From Noviherbaspirillum sedimenti (GTDB taxonomy: Bacteria > Pseudomonadota > Gammaproteobacteria > Burkholderiales > Burkholderiaceae_D), in NCBI RefSeq assembly GCF_003590835.1, contig NZ_QYUQ01000002.1, positions 930,001 to 994,000 of the forward strand: a stretch of DNA of 64,000 nt, written 5' to 3'. A program made the position numbers and the translations under genes. Within the stretch, counting starts at the first letter, position 1. The number at the start of each line of letters is the position of its first letter. The notes below the pieces were generated by a model that saw only the letters and a list, made by a program, of their open reading frames with translations, was not told where the DNA came from and did not search any database. This document shows, piece after piece, positions 33,121-42,790 of this stretch.

Positions 33121-33200
33121 GGTCGGTGTTGGTGTCGGTGTTGGTGTCGGTGTTGGTGTTGGTGTCGGTGTCGGTGTTGGCGTTGGCGTTGGCGTCGGTG
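33121..33200. repeat. Hexameric tandem repeat coding a Thr-Pro linker
   Basis: About thirteen units of GGTGTT/GGTGTC (plus strand) encode alternating Pro-Thr in the minus-strand depolymerase. It is a flexible linker before the substrate-binding domain. The units differ at the third base, but the array is still prone to length change. Confidence 0.85.
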
Positions 33201-33216
33201 CAGGAGCCGGCGCCTC

Positions 33217-33264
33217 GGTCGTGGTTGTGGTGGTCGTCGTGGTTGTGGTGGTCGTCGTCGTCGT
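33217..33264. repeat. Trinucleotide array coding sixteen Thr
   Basis: Sixteen consecutive ACN codons (read on the minus strand, mostly ACC and ACG with ACA) encode an uninterrupted poly-Thr linker between the catalytic domain and the Pro-Thr linker. Length variation between strains is likely. Confidence 0.85.
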
Positions 33265-34262
33265 TGCGTTCGGATCGCGCTCTACACGCAGGTTGTTCTC
33301 AAAGAAGAACTTGGTCACGTAGGCCGGGTAATTGACGTGCGTGTAATCCACCCAGTAACCGCCGCCGCTGCCGCCCGCACCTGCTGGCCATGCGTGCGCC
33401 ATGTCGGTTGCTTCAATATAAGACACACGAGGCCGATCCTGGTTATCTTTCCAGATCTTGCCAACGCTCTTGACTTCCGTAAAGCTGTCGCCGCCGAAGG
33501 TGGCGCCGTAAGCGATCTTCATGCCGTCACGATTGGCCCAGGAATGGGTGGGGTCGACTGTCGTGTCCTTGGAGCCGTTGACGACCGAAGTCAGTTGCGA
33601 CAGCAGCGCTGTGCTGTTGGGGCCGGCGTAGGCCTTGCAGTCATTAGCGATTTGCTGCGGCGTGCGGGCTGCCTTGGAGCCGACGCCGGCGTTGGCAGCG
33701 GTGTTCAGCGCGGGACCGGTGTTGATGCCCATGCCGGAGAAAACGTCGGGGGCAACGCAACCCAGCGTGACGACAACGCCACCGCCAGAGGACAAACCAG
33801 TCACATAGATCTGTTTCGGATCGATATCCAGGCCAGGGCGTGTCTTCACCGCATCGATCAGTTTCAGGAGAATGGCTTCATCGCGGGTCGTGCGGCTGGG
33901 TTGGCGCCGAACCAGTCCCAGCAGCCGGAATAGGAACGCGTGGAAGTCGTGCCGGACGGAACAGTCGGGGCAATCACGACCATACCGTATTTTTCAGCGG
34001 TATCTTCCCAGTTGTATTTTTTGTTGATGACATTGCCCGATGCGGTCATGGCGCAGCCATGCAAGGTCAGCATCAGTGCGCGGCCCTGGCCGATCGTGGC
34101 TGGCGCGGCATTTTTCGGTACGTACGTGTATGCGTCCTGCAAGCCAAACAGCGTGGTCTCCTTGACCCATGTGCCGCTACCTGGGGTCAGCGCAAATGCG
34201 GAAGCCGATACACCGGCCAACAGCAGCGCTGCCAGGGTTTTTAATGTCATATTAGAACGCAT

Positions 34263-34606
34263 TGGTCGTTTCCTTGTTTATTTAAGGGAAGTGAAATTTA
34301 ATGTTATTTAAATAATAAATATCAGATATGCATGACGGAGTGATAATAAAACATGTTTGAATTATATTTTTACCAACATGGTAGTTTTACCGTATCGGTT
34401 TGACTGGCAATTCGGCCAGTTGGGGGAACCAATTGTTGGGAGCCATTGCGGTGGTACTGTTTGTGGATTGTCATCGCTATAGAAGCGCCCATGCCTACAA
34501 TGAGTCGAACTTCAAGCACAAGGCCCATTCAAAGCTGGATATCCTCCCGCTCCCGGAGCAGCACCGGGCGATTCATGGCATTTGTTGTCAAGTAAGTTTG
34601 TCTGAA
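34263..34606. promoter_or_regulatory. AT-rich divergent gap between PHB depolymerase and glycosyltransferase
   Basis: About 344 bases with no convincing gene; an in-frame extension of the glycosyltransferase to 34400 exists but does not look protein-like. It must hold the depolymerase promoter (minus strand) and the glycosyltransferase promoter. It contains the inverted repeat TACCA-ACA-TGGTA (34371-34383), overlapping copy 2 of the 16-base word. Confidence 0.45.
34375..34390 (+). repeat. 16-base word shared by two cluster-flanking gaps (copy 2)
   Basis: AACATGGTAGTTTTAC, identical to 12679-12694. Here it overlaps the perfect inverted repeat TACCA-ACA-TGGTA and is followed by ACC, so TTTTACC appears on both sides of the dyad. 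Confidence 0.5.
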
Positions 34607-35821
34607 ATGGACGGCATGAGAGACGATTGCATTGTTCTCACGAGATTTGCGCGGGATCAGCCAGGCTTCCTGGATTTTTCCTATCGAATCAAGGCCTTGG
34701 CGAAGGCTTACCGCGTCACGGTCGTCAGTTCGGAACCGCTCACTGAGCCGGAGTTGCTGGCTGATGGTGTCGAATACCTGGTCTTGCCACATGATTCGGG
34801 GCGAAAGGGTTGGTTCAAGTACATGCTGGCCTGCGCTCGCCTGGTACGTATGCGCCGGCCAGCCTGTGTCGTGTTGCTGCATTCGCTCCTTGCCCCTGTT
34901 GTCTGGCTGACCGGGCGCATCCCGACTGCGCTTTATTGGAACGAGCACCCGAGCCGTTTCACCGCCGCGCCGCCGTCGCATCCTCTATTCAAGCGCATGG
35001 CACGCAAGCTGGCTTTGCGCTGGCTATTCTTCGAAGCAGCACGCCGGGCCTCGCTGGTGATGCCGATCGGCGAGGCGCATCAGCAGGATTTGCTGGCCAA
35101 GGGCTGCGATCCGCAGCGGGTCAAGCTTATTTATATGGGTGTCGACAAGACTTTCATGAAAAGTGGCCCGCATCAGTCAGCCCAGCCACAGTTGCCGCTG
35201 CGCCTGATTTATGTTGGTACTGTCAGCAAGGCACGCGGGCGCGACCTGATGCTGGAAGCGATCAAGCTGGCCAATCGTGAACAGCCGATTGCCCATTTGA
35301 CCCTGGTCGGCGCCGACGAGGAGGAGATCGGACATTGCCGGCGTTATGCTGGCCGACTCGGCATTTCAAATGCAGTAGAGGTTTGCGGCCGCGTTGCCGG
35401 GGCCGAAATTCCAGTGATACTGAAGGGCGCGGATGCGGGTTTGTGCCTGTGGGAAGACCAGCCCTGGTGGCGCTTCAATCCGCCGACCAAGCTGTTTGAA
35501 TACCTGGTGGCAGGATTGCCCGTGCTTGCCAGTGACATACGGACCCACACCCAATACGTATCCCACGGCAATAACGGTCTGATTTTCAAATACGACAGCT
35601 TCAGCTTGGGCAAAGCCATTCATCAACTGGCGAAACGGCGCCATGAATTGCCTGGATTGAAAAGCCGGGCCCGTGAAAGCGGCAGGCAATATCTGTGGGA
35701 CAGAATCGAGCCGGTGTTTCTGCAGGCGATCAAGTCTTTGCATGTCGCCCGCCAGGGCGGTCATTCCTCCTTTGAAGATCCCATGCATTTGCACGACCAG
35801 ACGTCGAGCGAAATTCGATAG
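34607..35821 (+). CDS. Glycosyltransferase family 4 protein
   Basis: About 404 residues from the ATG at 34607 (an ATG at 34616 is equally possible; neither has a strong ribosome site). It is a GT-B fold protein. The N-terminal half starts DDCIVLTRFARDQPGF and has ALYWNEHPSRF. The C-terminal Rossmann half has LRLIYVGTVSKARGRDLMLEAI (donor-binding start), VEVCGRVAGAEIPVILKGADAGLCLW and NPPTKLFEYLVAGLPVLASD, the EX7E-like nucleotide-sugar site. It probably transfers a hexose to a surface glycan or lipid. It stands alone between the depolymerase and the hydroxylase. Confidence 0.87.
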   Translation: MDGMRDDCIVLTRFARDQPGFLDFSYRIKALAKAYRVTVVSSEPLTEPELLADGVEYLVLPHDSGRKGWFKYMLACARLVRMRRPACVVLLHSLLAPVVWLTGRIPTALYWNEHPSRFTAAPPSHPLFKRMARKLALRWLFFEAARRASLVMPIGEAHQQDLLAKGCDPQRVKLIYMGVDKTFMKSGPHQSAQPQLPLRLIYVGTVSKARGRDLMLEAIKLANREQPIAHLTLVGADEEEIGHCRRYAGRLGISNAVEVCGRVAGAEIPVILKGADAGLCLWEDQPWWRFNPPTKLFEYLVAGLPVLASDIRTHTQYVSHGNNGLIFKYDSFSLGKAIHQLAKRRHELPGLKSRARESGRQYLWDRIEPVFLQAIKSLHVARQGGHSSFEDPMHLHDQTSSEIR

Positions 35822-35905
35822 CACTTAAAATCTCCCGCGGATATATCCGTTTGGAAAATTCCACCCGAAATTCCCGCTGCCAAATCCCACCGCCAAATCC
35901 GATTG

Positions 35906-36919
35906 TCAGTTTCCCCCCCGGCCGATGGAACCGCGGCGACCCAGCTTATCCTTCAATGCCGTACCCAGGTTGATCAACAAGTCGGAAAAGTCCCGCAGAT
36001 GGATTTTCCAGTAGGGCAGGGTGTCATAGTGCGGTGCGCCGCTGACGCCCACCGCCAGCTCGCCATGGGCTGGCGCATAAGTGCCAAACAGCCTGTCCCA
36101 CAGCGGCAGGGTGCCGGAAAAATTCATGTTCATGTGCTCGGCTGCGCTGGAATGATGCAGCTTGTGGTAAAGCGGATCGATCCAGAGATGGCGGCCGATC
36201 CAGCCATAGCTGATGCCCTGGTCGGTGTGGTTCATGAAACCCTGGAACAGGATCAGGGCCAGATAGGTCGCCACGAATTCAAGCGGAGCGCCGAGCAAGC
36301 TCAGCGGCAGGGTGAAAAACAGCGGTGTCAGCAAGGTTTCGGTGAAATGCTTGCGCGTTTCAGTCAAGGCGTTGTAGTCGGTGGCGGAATGATGGAAGCG
36401 ATGAATCGGCCACAGGATGCGGCTATGCCAGAGGCGATGTTCCCAATAGTTGAAGAAAGTGGCGACGAACACAAATGCCAGCACCGCCAGCGCGTAGCCG
36501 GCATGACGTTCAAGCAGTGCAAACAAGCTGAAATTGCGCGGCATGCTGTTCTTGATGAGGCGGTCAAGCAGGATCGGGATGCCGAACGTAAATGCCATGT
36601 TCAGAATGGCATGCACTCTGTGCATGTGGCTCAGGATGAAACTGTAGAGGTCGATGCGTCGCGATTTTTGCCACTTGAATAACCTGGCGCAGAACAGGCG
36701 TTTTTCAGGTGCAAGGCTGAGTTCGACCAGCAGCGCCAGCATCAGCGGCAGGAACTTGAGGAAGGCTTTTGCCATGACGAGCAATAAGCCGGCCATGCTG
36801 ATATCGACAGCGGTATCCTGGACATGTGATTTCAGGGACGGAAGGCCAAGCAACAGCAGCATGGCGCTGCCGGCAAAAACCGCAAAATTGCGACAATGTG
36901 TGGCGGTGGTGGCGTGCAT
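35906..36919 (-). CDS. Sterol desaturase / fatty acid hydroxylase family membrane protein
   Basis: About 337 residues from the chosen ATG. The family's eight-histidine di-iron signature is complete: HRLWH, then HRFHH, then HTDQG and HKLHHSS, followed by NFSGTLPLWDRLFGTY. Four to five hydrophobic spans precede and separate the motifs, placing it in the inner membrane with the iron site facing the cytosol. Family members hydroxylate or desaturate lipid acyl chains, ornithine lipids or sterols. The frame extends 30 codons upstream to 37009, but that stretch is Cys/His/Met-rich and unlike protein. Substrate unknown. Confidence 0.85.
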   Translation of the reverse strand: MHATTATHCRNFAVFAGSAMLLLLGLPSLKSHVQDTAVDISMAGLLLVMAKAFLKFLPLMLALLVELSLAPEKRLFCARLFKWQKSRRIDLYSFILSHMHRVHAILNMAFTFGIPILLDRLIKNSMPRNFSLFALLERHAGYALAVLAFVFVATFFNYWEHRLWHSRILWPIHRFHHSATDYNALTETRKHFTETLLTPLFFTLPLSLLGAPLEFVATYLALILFQGFMNHTDQGISYGWIGRHLWIDPLYHKLHHSSAAEHMNMNFSGTLPLWDRLFGTYAPAHGELAVGVSGAPHYDTLPYWKIHLRDFSDLLINLGTALKDKLGRRGSIGRGGN

Positions 36920-37131
36920 GCGGTTCCATGTCAGTACGGAAGCGGGAAGGTTCCCGTGGCAATGACAAGATTGCATCATGACGCAGCACTGCATGATGAT
37001 CAGACGCAAGCTGAAGTTGGCAGCAAATGCTCATGATCGTGATGCGGAACATGGCTGTGTTGTATGGACGCCACCGACGCACTGTTTTATCAGCACGAGT
37101 TCGCTGATCCGCATCCGCGTCAGGCGCGCGG

Positions 37132-39138
37132 CTAAGCGGGCGGCGCGCGCAAGGGCAGCGGGCGCGATTCCAAAGGCGGTGCCGGCGGCAAGCCGGTGGC
37201 CGCGAGAATTTCCTGCTCATCCAGTGTTTCCCGCGCCAGCAGGGCCGCGACCAGGCTGTCGAGTTGCGCGCGATGCTGTTCAAGCAGCCGCCGTGCCTGC
37301 GCATGGCATTCGCCGATAATCCGTTGTACTTCGTCATCGATGCGGCGCGCGGTTTCTTCGCTGAAGCCGCGCGCGCCGCCGAATTCGGTGCCCAGATAAA
37401 GGTTCTGTTGCGGCGCCAGTTGCACCATGCCGAGCGCATCGCTCATACCCCAGCGCGTCACCATGTTGCGCGCCAGGTGCGTGGCCTGCTCGATATCGCT
37501 TTCGGCGCCGGTGGTCTTGCTGCCATAGACGATTTCCTCGGCGGCGCGACCGCCCAGCATACCGATGATCCTGGCGCGCAGGTAGGCCTCGGGATAATTG
37601 TAGCGGTCGGTTTGCGGGCGCTGGTACGTCACGCCGAGGGACTGCCCGCGCGGCACGATGGTGACGCGGTTGACTGGATCGGCGCCTGGCACCAGCAGGC
37701 CGAGGATGGCGTGCCCGCTTTCATGGTAGGCGATGCGTTCACGGTCGGCGTCGCTGAGCAGCAGCGGGCGTTCGGGGCCGAGCACGATCTTTTCCAGGGC
37801 ATCCATGAAATCCTTCAGCCGCACTTCATTCTGTTCGCGCCGCGCCGCCAGCAGCGCGGCTTCGTTCACCAGGTTCTTCAGGTCGGCGCCGGACAGCCCC
37901 GGCGTGCTGGCGGCCAACTCGGCCAGGCTGGCGTCTGCGGCCAGCGGCACCTTGCGCGTATGGACCTTGAGGATCGCTTCGCGGCCGGTCTTGTCGGGCA
38001 GGTTCAGCACCACGCGCCGGTCGAAGCGCCCGGGCCGCAGCAGCGCCTTGTCGAGCACATCGGGCTGGTTGGTCGCCGCCAGGACGATGATGCCTTCGCG
38101 GCTGGAAAAGCCGTCCATCTCGGTCAGGATCTGGTTCAGGGTCTGCTCCTGTTCGCTGGAACCGCCCAGCACTACCTGGCCGCGGGCGCGGCCGATGGTG
38201 TCGATTTCGTCGATGAAGATGATCGCCGGGGCGTTTTCGCGCGCCTGCTTGAACAGATCGCGCACGCGGGCGGCGCCGACGCCGACGATCATCTCGACGA
38301 ATTCGGCGGCGCTCATCGAAAAGAACGGCACCCCGGCTTCGCCGGCGACCGCCTTGGCCAGCAGCGTCTTGCCGGTGCCTGGCGCGCCGACCAGCAGTAC
38401 ACCTTTGGGCGCGGTGCCGCCCAGGCGAGTGTATTTGGCGGGATTGCGCAGGAAGTCGACGATTTCGATCAACTCGTCCTCGGCTTCGTCGATGCCGGCG
38501 ACATCATCGAAAGTCACGCGGGCATTGCTTTCCTGGTCATAGCGGCGCGCCTTGCTCTTGCCGATGCCGAACATGCCGCCGCCGATGCCGCCGCCTTGTT
38601 GCGTCGCGCGCCGGTACAGCCAGACATAGAAAGCAATCAGCAAGATGGCCGGGCCAAAACCGAACAGCAGGGTGGCCCAGGCGCTGCCCGCCTGGATCGG
38701 TACCGCGCTGATCTCGACTTTGTTATCGATCAAAAACGCTTCCAGTTCGGGCCCGACAAATTGCGGCAGCGTGGTGGTGAAGGTCTGTGCGCTGCGCGGC
38801 TTTGGCAGCGCGTGCTCACGCGTCGCGGCTTGCTGGTCTTGCGGCGTCGGCCAGGTGACCGGCGCCGTGAAGCGGCCCTCGATGCCGGCGCCCTGGCTGA
38901 AAATCGCGGTGACATTGCCCTTTGCCACTTCCGCCTTGAACACGGTATAGGGAATGGTCAGCGGCTCATCTTGCACCGGGAACAGGAAACGCATCAGCAG
39001 GTAATTGGCCAGCAGCACGCCAAGGAAGACCAGCCAGGTCTTGCGCGGCAAGACGTCTTGCCAGTTGTCGCCACCCGACGGCGGTCGGCTTCCCGGTGGG
39101 GAACCCGGTTTGCTGCTGTTCTGCTTCTGCCAGTCCAT
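37132..39138 (-). CDS. ftsH: ATP-dependent zinc metalloprotease FtsH (paralogue)
   Basis: About 668 residues from the ATG with GGGAGAC upstream. A Pro/Ser-rich cytosolic start is followed by a membrane span ([20 protein letters not shown]), a periplasmic domain ~55-165, a second span ([18 protein letters not shown]), and the AAA+ module: Walker A GAPGTGKT, Walker [15 protein letters not shown] with [11 protein letters not shown]. The protease has zinc site HESGH and the distal Asp in the [12 protein letters not shown] helix. FtsH degrades unassembled membrane proteins and short-lived regulators. The sequence differs from the housekeeping betaproteobacterial FtsH that sits beside rrmJ and folP (not seen here), so it is probably an extra copy, as found in stress-tolerance loci. 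Confidence 0.93.
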   Translation of the reverse strand: MDWQKQNSSKPGSPPGSRPPSGGDNWQDVLPRKTWLVFLGVLLANYLLMRFLFPVQDEPLTIPYTVFKAEVAKGNVTAIFSQGAGIEGRFTAPVTWPTPQDQQAATREHALPKPRSAQTFTTTLPQFVGPELEAFLIDNKVEISAVPIQAGSAWATLLFGFGPAILLIAFYVWLYRRATQQGGGIGGGMFGIGKSKARRYDQESNARVTFDDVAGIDEAEDELIEIVDFLRNPAKYTRLGGTAPKGVLLVGAPGTGKTLLAKAVAGEAGVPFFSMSAAEFVEMIVGVGAARVRDLFKQARENAPAIIFIDEIDTIGRARGQVVLGGSSEQEQTLNQILTEMDGFSSREGIIVLAATNQPDVLDKALLRPGRFDRRVVLNLPDKTGREAILKVHTRKVPLAADASLAELAASTPGLSGADLKNLVNEAALLAARREQNEVRLKDFMDALEKIVLGPERPLLLSDADRERIAYHESGHAILGLLVPGADPVNRVTIVPRGQSLGVTYQRPQTDRYNYPEAYLRARIIGMLGGRAAEEIVYGSKTTGAESDIEQATHLARNMVTRWGMSDALGMVQLAPQQNLYLGTEFGGARGFSEETARRIDDEVQRIIGECHAQARRLLEQHRAQLDSLVAALLARETLDEQEILAATGLPPAPPLESRPLPLRAPPA

Positions 39139-39371
39139 GCTGTCTCCCGATCCGGATGCTTGCGCGATGCGCTGCGCGGTCGATAGTGGAAACAATAGTC
39201 TACTGCCAATTTCTCCATGTCAGGATGAGCGCAAAAATATTCCCATCAGCCATGGCATTGCGTATCTGCAAATAGGGGCGAGGCAAATCGTCAATATTGT
39301 CAATTTGATGAAGCTCAAGCCATTTTTTCAGGTCATACGCTAGTGTGGGACAAGCAAACCTTACTCTGCCA

Positions 39372-40508
39372 ATGCATATCGTCGATATCACGATGTTCTA
39401 CGCCGCCGAAGGCGGGGGCGTCAGTTCCTATCTGAATGCGAAAGCGCGTTGGCTCGCCCGTCGCAGCCGTATTCGGCACACCATTGTCAGCCCGAGCATT
39501 CGTGGCGACGGCGGCAATCCGGATGTCGTGCAAATTCCCGGAATCACGTTTCCCGGCATTGACGGTTACCGGATGCCGCGATCGATTGGCGCGACATGCC
39601 GCATCCTGCAAGACCTGCAACCGGATCTGATCGAGGTAGGCGATGCCGGTCCATGCGCCTGGGCCGCGTTGCGGATGAAGCGCCGGCAGCAGATTCCGGT
39701 GGTGGCTTTCTACCATTCCGACTTGCCCGCCTTGATTGGACGCCAGTTCGGCAAGCTGGGGCAGCAGGGCGCCATAAAATATCTGCAATATATCTATCGG
39801 CAATGCGACCTGGTACTGGCGCCAAGCCACATGATGGTGCAGCAGCTTGCAGCCATGGGGCTGCCGGCAGCGGTGCACCAGCCGCTGGGGGTCGATACCT
39901 GGATGTTTTGTCCGCAGCGGCGCGATGCCACCCTGCGTGCGCAATTGCGCTTGCCGGCGAATACACGCCTGCTGGTCTATGCCGGACGATTCACACCCGA
40001 GAAAAAGTTGCATTTCCTGATTGAAGCTGTTCGCAAACTGGGGAAAGCCTATCATCTGGTGCTGATTGGCAGCGGTGAAGAGCTGCCGCGCTGCCGCCAG
40101 ACCACCTTCATTCCCTTCGTGCGCGATACGCGCCTGCTTGCCGAGTTGCTTGCCAGTTGTGACGTCCTGGTGCACCCGGGCGATTGCGAAACCTTCGGGC
40201 TCATCATCCTGGAAGCCATGGCCTGTGGCTTGCCGGTGGTCGGCACCACCGGCGGCGGCGTCGGTGAACTGGTTGATGAGCAAACCGGCGTGCTGGTGGC
40301 CCCCAACAGCGCTGCCAGCCTGTGCGAAGGCATCGAAGCGATTTTTCAGCGGGATCTGGCACGGCTGGGGGCGAATGCGCGCCGCAAGGCCACCAGCGAG
40401 TATGACTGGGACCGGATCATGCCGCAGCTGTTGCACCGCTACGCAGGCTTGCTTGCCACGCATCAGAGGGCAGAACTGGAAGCCGGGATTGCGTATGTCG
40501 CCAAATAG
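39372..40508 (+). CDS. Glycosyltransferase family 4 (GT1-like) protein
   Basis: A 378-residue GT-B enzyme. It begins MHIVDITMFYAAEGGGVSSY, with the Gly-rich acceptor-side loop of GT4 proteins. The C-terminal half has LLVYAGRFTPEKKLHFLIEAV (donor domain start) and the EX7E site HPGDCETFGLIILEAMACGLPVV. It resembles PimB-like mannosyl- or glucosyltransferases that act on lipid acceptors. I chose the ATG at 39372; a GTG at 39345 in frame adds nine unlikely residues. It overlaps the following DUF2334 gene by 14 bases, so the two are translated together and probably act on the same glycan or glycolipid. Confidence 0.9.
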   Translation: MHIVDITMFYAAEGGGVSSYLNAKARWLARRSRIRHTIVSPSIRGDGGNPDVVQIPGITFPGIDGYRMPRSIGATCRILQDLQPDLIEVGDAGPCAWAALRMKRRQQIPVVAFYHSDLPALIGRQFGKLGQQGAIKYLQYIYRQCDLVLAPSHMMVQQLAAMGLPAAVHQPLGVDTWMFCPQRRDATLRAQLRLPANTRLLVYAGRFTPEKKLHFLIEAVRKLGKAYHLVLIGSGEELPRCRQTTFIPFVRDTRLLAELLASCDVLVHPGDCETFGLIILEAMACGLPVVGTTGGGVGELVDEQTGVLVAPNSAASLCEGIEAIFQRDLARLGANARRKATSEYDWDRIMPQLLHRYAGLLATHQRAELEAGIAYVAK

Positions 40509-41289
40509 CGGGAAATCGCTGTGCGTCTCCATCCATGATGTCGCGCCCCAAACCTGGCCGGATTGCCTGCGTTTGCTGCAGGCGCTGCGGGCGGTCGCGG
40601 ACATTCCGCTGACGTTCCTGGTCGTTCCGCAGTATCACGGATGCCAGGTACGTTCAGACATTTACGAGAACATGCTGGGCGAACTTCTGGCGCAGGGGCA
40701 CGAGCTGGCCTTGCACGGCTACACGCATCTCGATACCGGTCCTGCTCCAACATGCACGGGCCTGGTCAAGCGCTTCATGCGGACGGTCTATACGCAGCAC
40801 GAAGGCGAGTTTGCCGCCATCGATGCCGCCGAGGCAGGGCGCCGAATCGAACTTGGCCTGGCCTGGTTCCGGCAGCGCAACTGGCCAGTCAAGGGCTTTG
40901 TCGCGCCGGCATGGCTGCTGGGTGAGGGCGCCTGGGCGGCGCTGCAGGATTTTCCGTTTGAGTACACCACCACCATGGGCCGTTTTTATCTTTTGCCGCA
41001 ACGGCAATCCTTGCTGTCGCCCAGCCTGCTCTACACGGCGCGCAATGCCGCCGGCAGGCTGGTGTCGCCGCACTGGGCCGATCTGCAGGCGCATTGTCTG
41101 CAAATGTCACCGCTGGCGCGGCTGAGCCTGCATCCGCGCGATGCAGCTTACCCGGCACTGGTGCGCCATTTCCAGCATTTGGTCGAAAAACTGCTGGCAA
41201 CGCGCGAGCCGCTCACCAAGGCGTCGTTTGCACAGCGGTGGCGGACGCGACAGGAAAATGCCTTGCCAGGCTATAGCTGCCTTCGTTAA
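40495..41289 (+). CDS. DUF2334 polysaccharide-deacetylase-like protein
   Basis: A 264-residue protein of the DUF2334 branch of the NodB/carbohydrate esterase 4 superfamily. The metal-site start SIHDVAP is at ~9-15 (Asp), followed by TFLVVPQYHG and ELALHGYTHLD (His-x-x-x-His of the zinc site). LSLHPRDA sits near the C-terminus. Family members are taken to de-N-acetylate sugars; no enzyme of this branch in this organism type is known to me. It starts inside the end of the glycosyltransferase gene. Its stop meets that of the convergent MFS gene back to back. Confidence 0.85.
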   Translation: MSPNSGKSLCVSIHDVAPQTWPDCLRLLQALRAVADIPLTFLVVPQYHGCQVRSDIYENMLGELLAQGHELALHGYTHLDTGPAPTCTGLVKRFMRTVYTQHEGEFAAIDAAEAGRRIELGLAWFRQRNWPVKGFVAPAWLLGEGAWAALQDFPFEYTTTMGRFYLLPQRQSLLSPSLLYTARNAAGRLVSPHWADLQAHCLQMSPLARLSLHPRDAAYPALVRHFQHLVEKLLATREPLTKASFAQRWRTRQENALPGYSCLR

Positions 41290-42639
41290 TTAATCTCGGA
41301 TCTCCAGGGCGCGATTCAGGCTCAGGGCGAGCAGCGACCCGGCGGCGCCCGAGAGCAGGTAGAGGCTGACAGAAGCCAGGCCGAAATGCGCGGACAGGCC
41401 AAGCGCCACCAGGGGGGCGAAGCCGGCGCCGACCAACCAGGCCAGGTCGGAGGTCAGGGCCGCTCCGGTATAGCGGTACTTCGCCGCGAAGTTGGAGGAG
41501 ACGGCCCCGGATGCCTGACCATAGGACAATCCGAGCAAGGCAAACCCGAGCAGGATGAAAATGTCCTGGCCGATATCGCCGCCGTCCATCAGCATCGGCA
41601 CAAGTGCGCTGAAGAGGGCAATCAGGCAGGCAAGGATCCCCAGCGTGGTGCGGCGGCCGAAACGATCGGCAATCAGGCCGGAGGCGACGATGCCGACTGC
41701 CGCCAGCACCGCGCCGGCCATCTGGAGCAGCAGGAAACCGCTGACCGAACGGCTCGAATACAAGGCGATCCACGATAGCGGGAACACCGTCACCAGGTGG
41801 AACAGCGCATAGCTCGCCAGCGCCGCCAGCGCGCCGATGAGCAGGTTGCGCCCCTGCGAGCGGGTCATTTCGATGACATCGGTCGGCTGCAGCTCGCGCT
41901 CTTCGAGCAGGCGGGCGTATTCATTGGTGGAGATCAGGCGCAAGCGTGCAAACAGCGCCACCACATTGATGGCAAACGCCGCGTAGAAAGGATAGCGCCA
42001 GCCCCAGGCCAGAAAATCCGCATCGGAAAGATTGGCCAGCAGGTAAGCGAACAGCCCGCCGGCGACGATGAAACCCACCGGCGCGCCCAACTGGCCAAGC
42101 ATCGCGTACCAGCCGCGCCGGTGTTGCGGAGCGTTGAGCATCAGCAGCGAGGGCAGGCCGTCCCACGAACCACCGAGCGCCACGCCCTGGCCGATGCGCA
42201 ACAGCGACAGCATGACGATCGCGGCGAAACCCAGCTCCGCATAACTCGGCAGGAATGCGATGCCCGCCGTGGAAGCGCCGAGCAGGAGGAGGGCCCCCGT
42301 CAGTTTGGCCTCGCGGCCGAAGCGGCGCTGGATGGCCATGAAGGCCACCGTGCCGAAGGGCCTTGCGATAAAGGCAAAGGCGAACACCAGGAAGGCATAC
42401 AGCGTGCCTTCGAGTCGTTGTTCGAACGGAAAGAAAACCGATGGGAACACCAGCACCGAAGCGATGGCATACACAAAAAAATCAAAGTATTCGGAAGCGC
42501 GGCCAATAATGACGCCGACGGCGATATCGCCGGGTGCGACCCCGGCGGGATCATCTGACCTGCTGTGCAGTTCGTCCAGGGTAGAACGCTGCAAAAGATT
42601 GGCGGCCATCCCACCGCCATGTGTAGTTGTGCCGGACAT
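41290..42639 (-). CDS. MFS transporter, metabolite:H+ symporter (MHS) type
   Basis: A 449-residue twelve-span major facilitator. The MHS features are GRASEYFDFFVYAIASVLVF in span 1, the loop RPFGTVAFMAIQRRFGR between spans 2 and 3, and LLRIGQGVALGGSWDG in span 4. Relatives (ShiA, KgtP, ProP) take up organic acids or osmolytes with protons. The start is supported by AGGAGA 8 bases upstream. It is divergent from the cyo operon across 151 bases. Substrate cannot be read from sequence. Confidence 0.88.
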   Translation of the reverse strand: MSGTTTHGGGMAANLLQRSTLDELHSRSDDPAGVAPGDIAVGVIIGRASEYFDFFVYAIASVLVFPSVFFPFEQRLEGTLYAFLVFAFAFIARPFGTVAFMAIQRRFGREAKLTGALLLLGASTAGIAFLPSYAELGFAAIVMLSLLRIGQGVALGGSWDGLPSLLMLNAPQHRRGWYAMLGQLGAPVGFIVAGGLFAYLLANLSDADFLAWGWRYPFYAAFAINVVALFARLRLISTNEYARLLEERELQPTDVIEMTRSQGRNLLIGALAALASYALFHLVTVFPLSWIALYSSRSVSGFLLLQMAGAVLAAVGIVASGLIADRFGRRTTLGILACLIALFSALVPMLMDGGDIGQDIFILLGFALLGLSYGQASGAVSSNFAAKYRYTGAALTSDLAWLVGAGFAPLVALGLSAHFGLASVSLYLLSGAAGSLLALSLNRALEIRD

Positions 42640-42711
42640 GGTCCTGTCTCCTAATTTGCTGTGTTTATTTTATGAATACGCCAAGCCCATTATGAATGGA
42701 TTGCAAGGGTG

Positions 42712-42724
42712 GGACAAAATGTCC
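42712..42724. promoter_or_regulatory. Palindrome in the cyo/MFS divergent gap
   Basis: GGACA-AAA-TGTCC is a perfect inverted repeat 67 bases before the cyoA start, with a T-rich stretch between them. It could be an operator for the cyo operon. The RegA-type regulator encoded at the end of the same operon is one candidate; the site does not plainly match a known RegA consensus, so this is a guess. Confidence 0.35.
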
Positions 42725-42790
42725 AATCGCAAGTGCGTATTGCAAACAGTAAAGTAGCAAGATTCTTGATTTATATCATTCTTTTTTTGC

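Larger units (their letters stand above)
32944..34262 (-). pseudogene. Extracellular PHB depolymerase, frameshifted
   Basis: Two frames together make one secreted short-chain PHA depolymerase. The first (33864-34262) has signal peptide MTLKTLAALLLAGVSASAFA, LTLHGCAMT (oxyanion region) and ends CWDWFGANP before running out of frame. The second (from ~33892 down to 32944) continues RTTRDEAILLKLIDAVKTRP and carries the lipase box GLSSGGG, the catalytic region GYWVDYTHVN and ATDMAHAWP (His), a 16-Thr linker, a Pro-Thr linker and a ~50-residue C-terminal substrate-binding domain. Inserting one base near 33893 (CCAGCC to CCAAGCC on the minus strand) restores FGANPSRTTRDEA, the family sequence. The product would degrade extracellular poly(3-hydroxybutyrate). 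It is either a real null allele or a read error. Confidence 0.88.

Noticed and set aside
33121..33264. Regular short repeats resembling a CRISPR or satellite
   Set aside because: They are in-frame Thr and Pro-Thr codons of the depolymerase linker; no spacer structure.
41283..41293. TTAATTAA at the meeting of two stop codons as a possible site
   Set aside because: It is simply the back-to-back TAA stops of two convergent genes.
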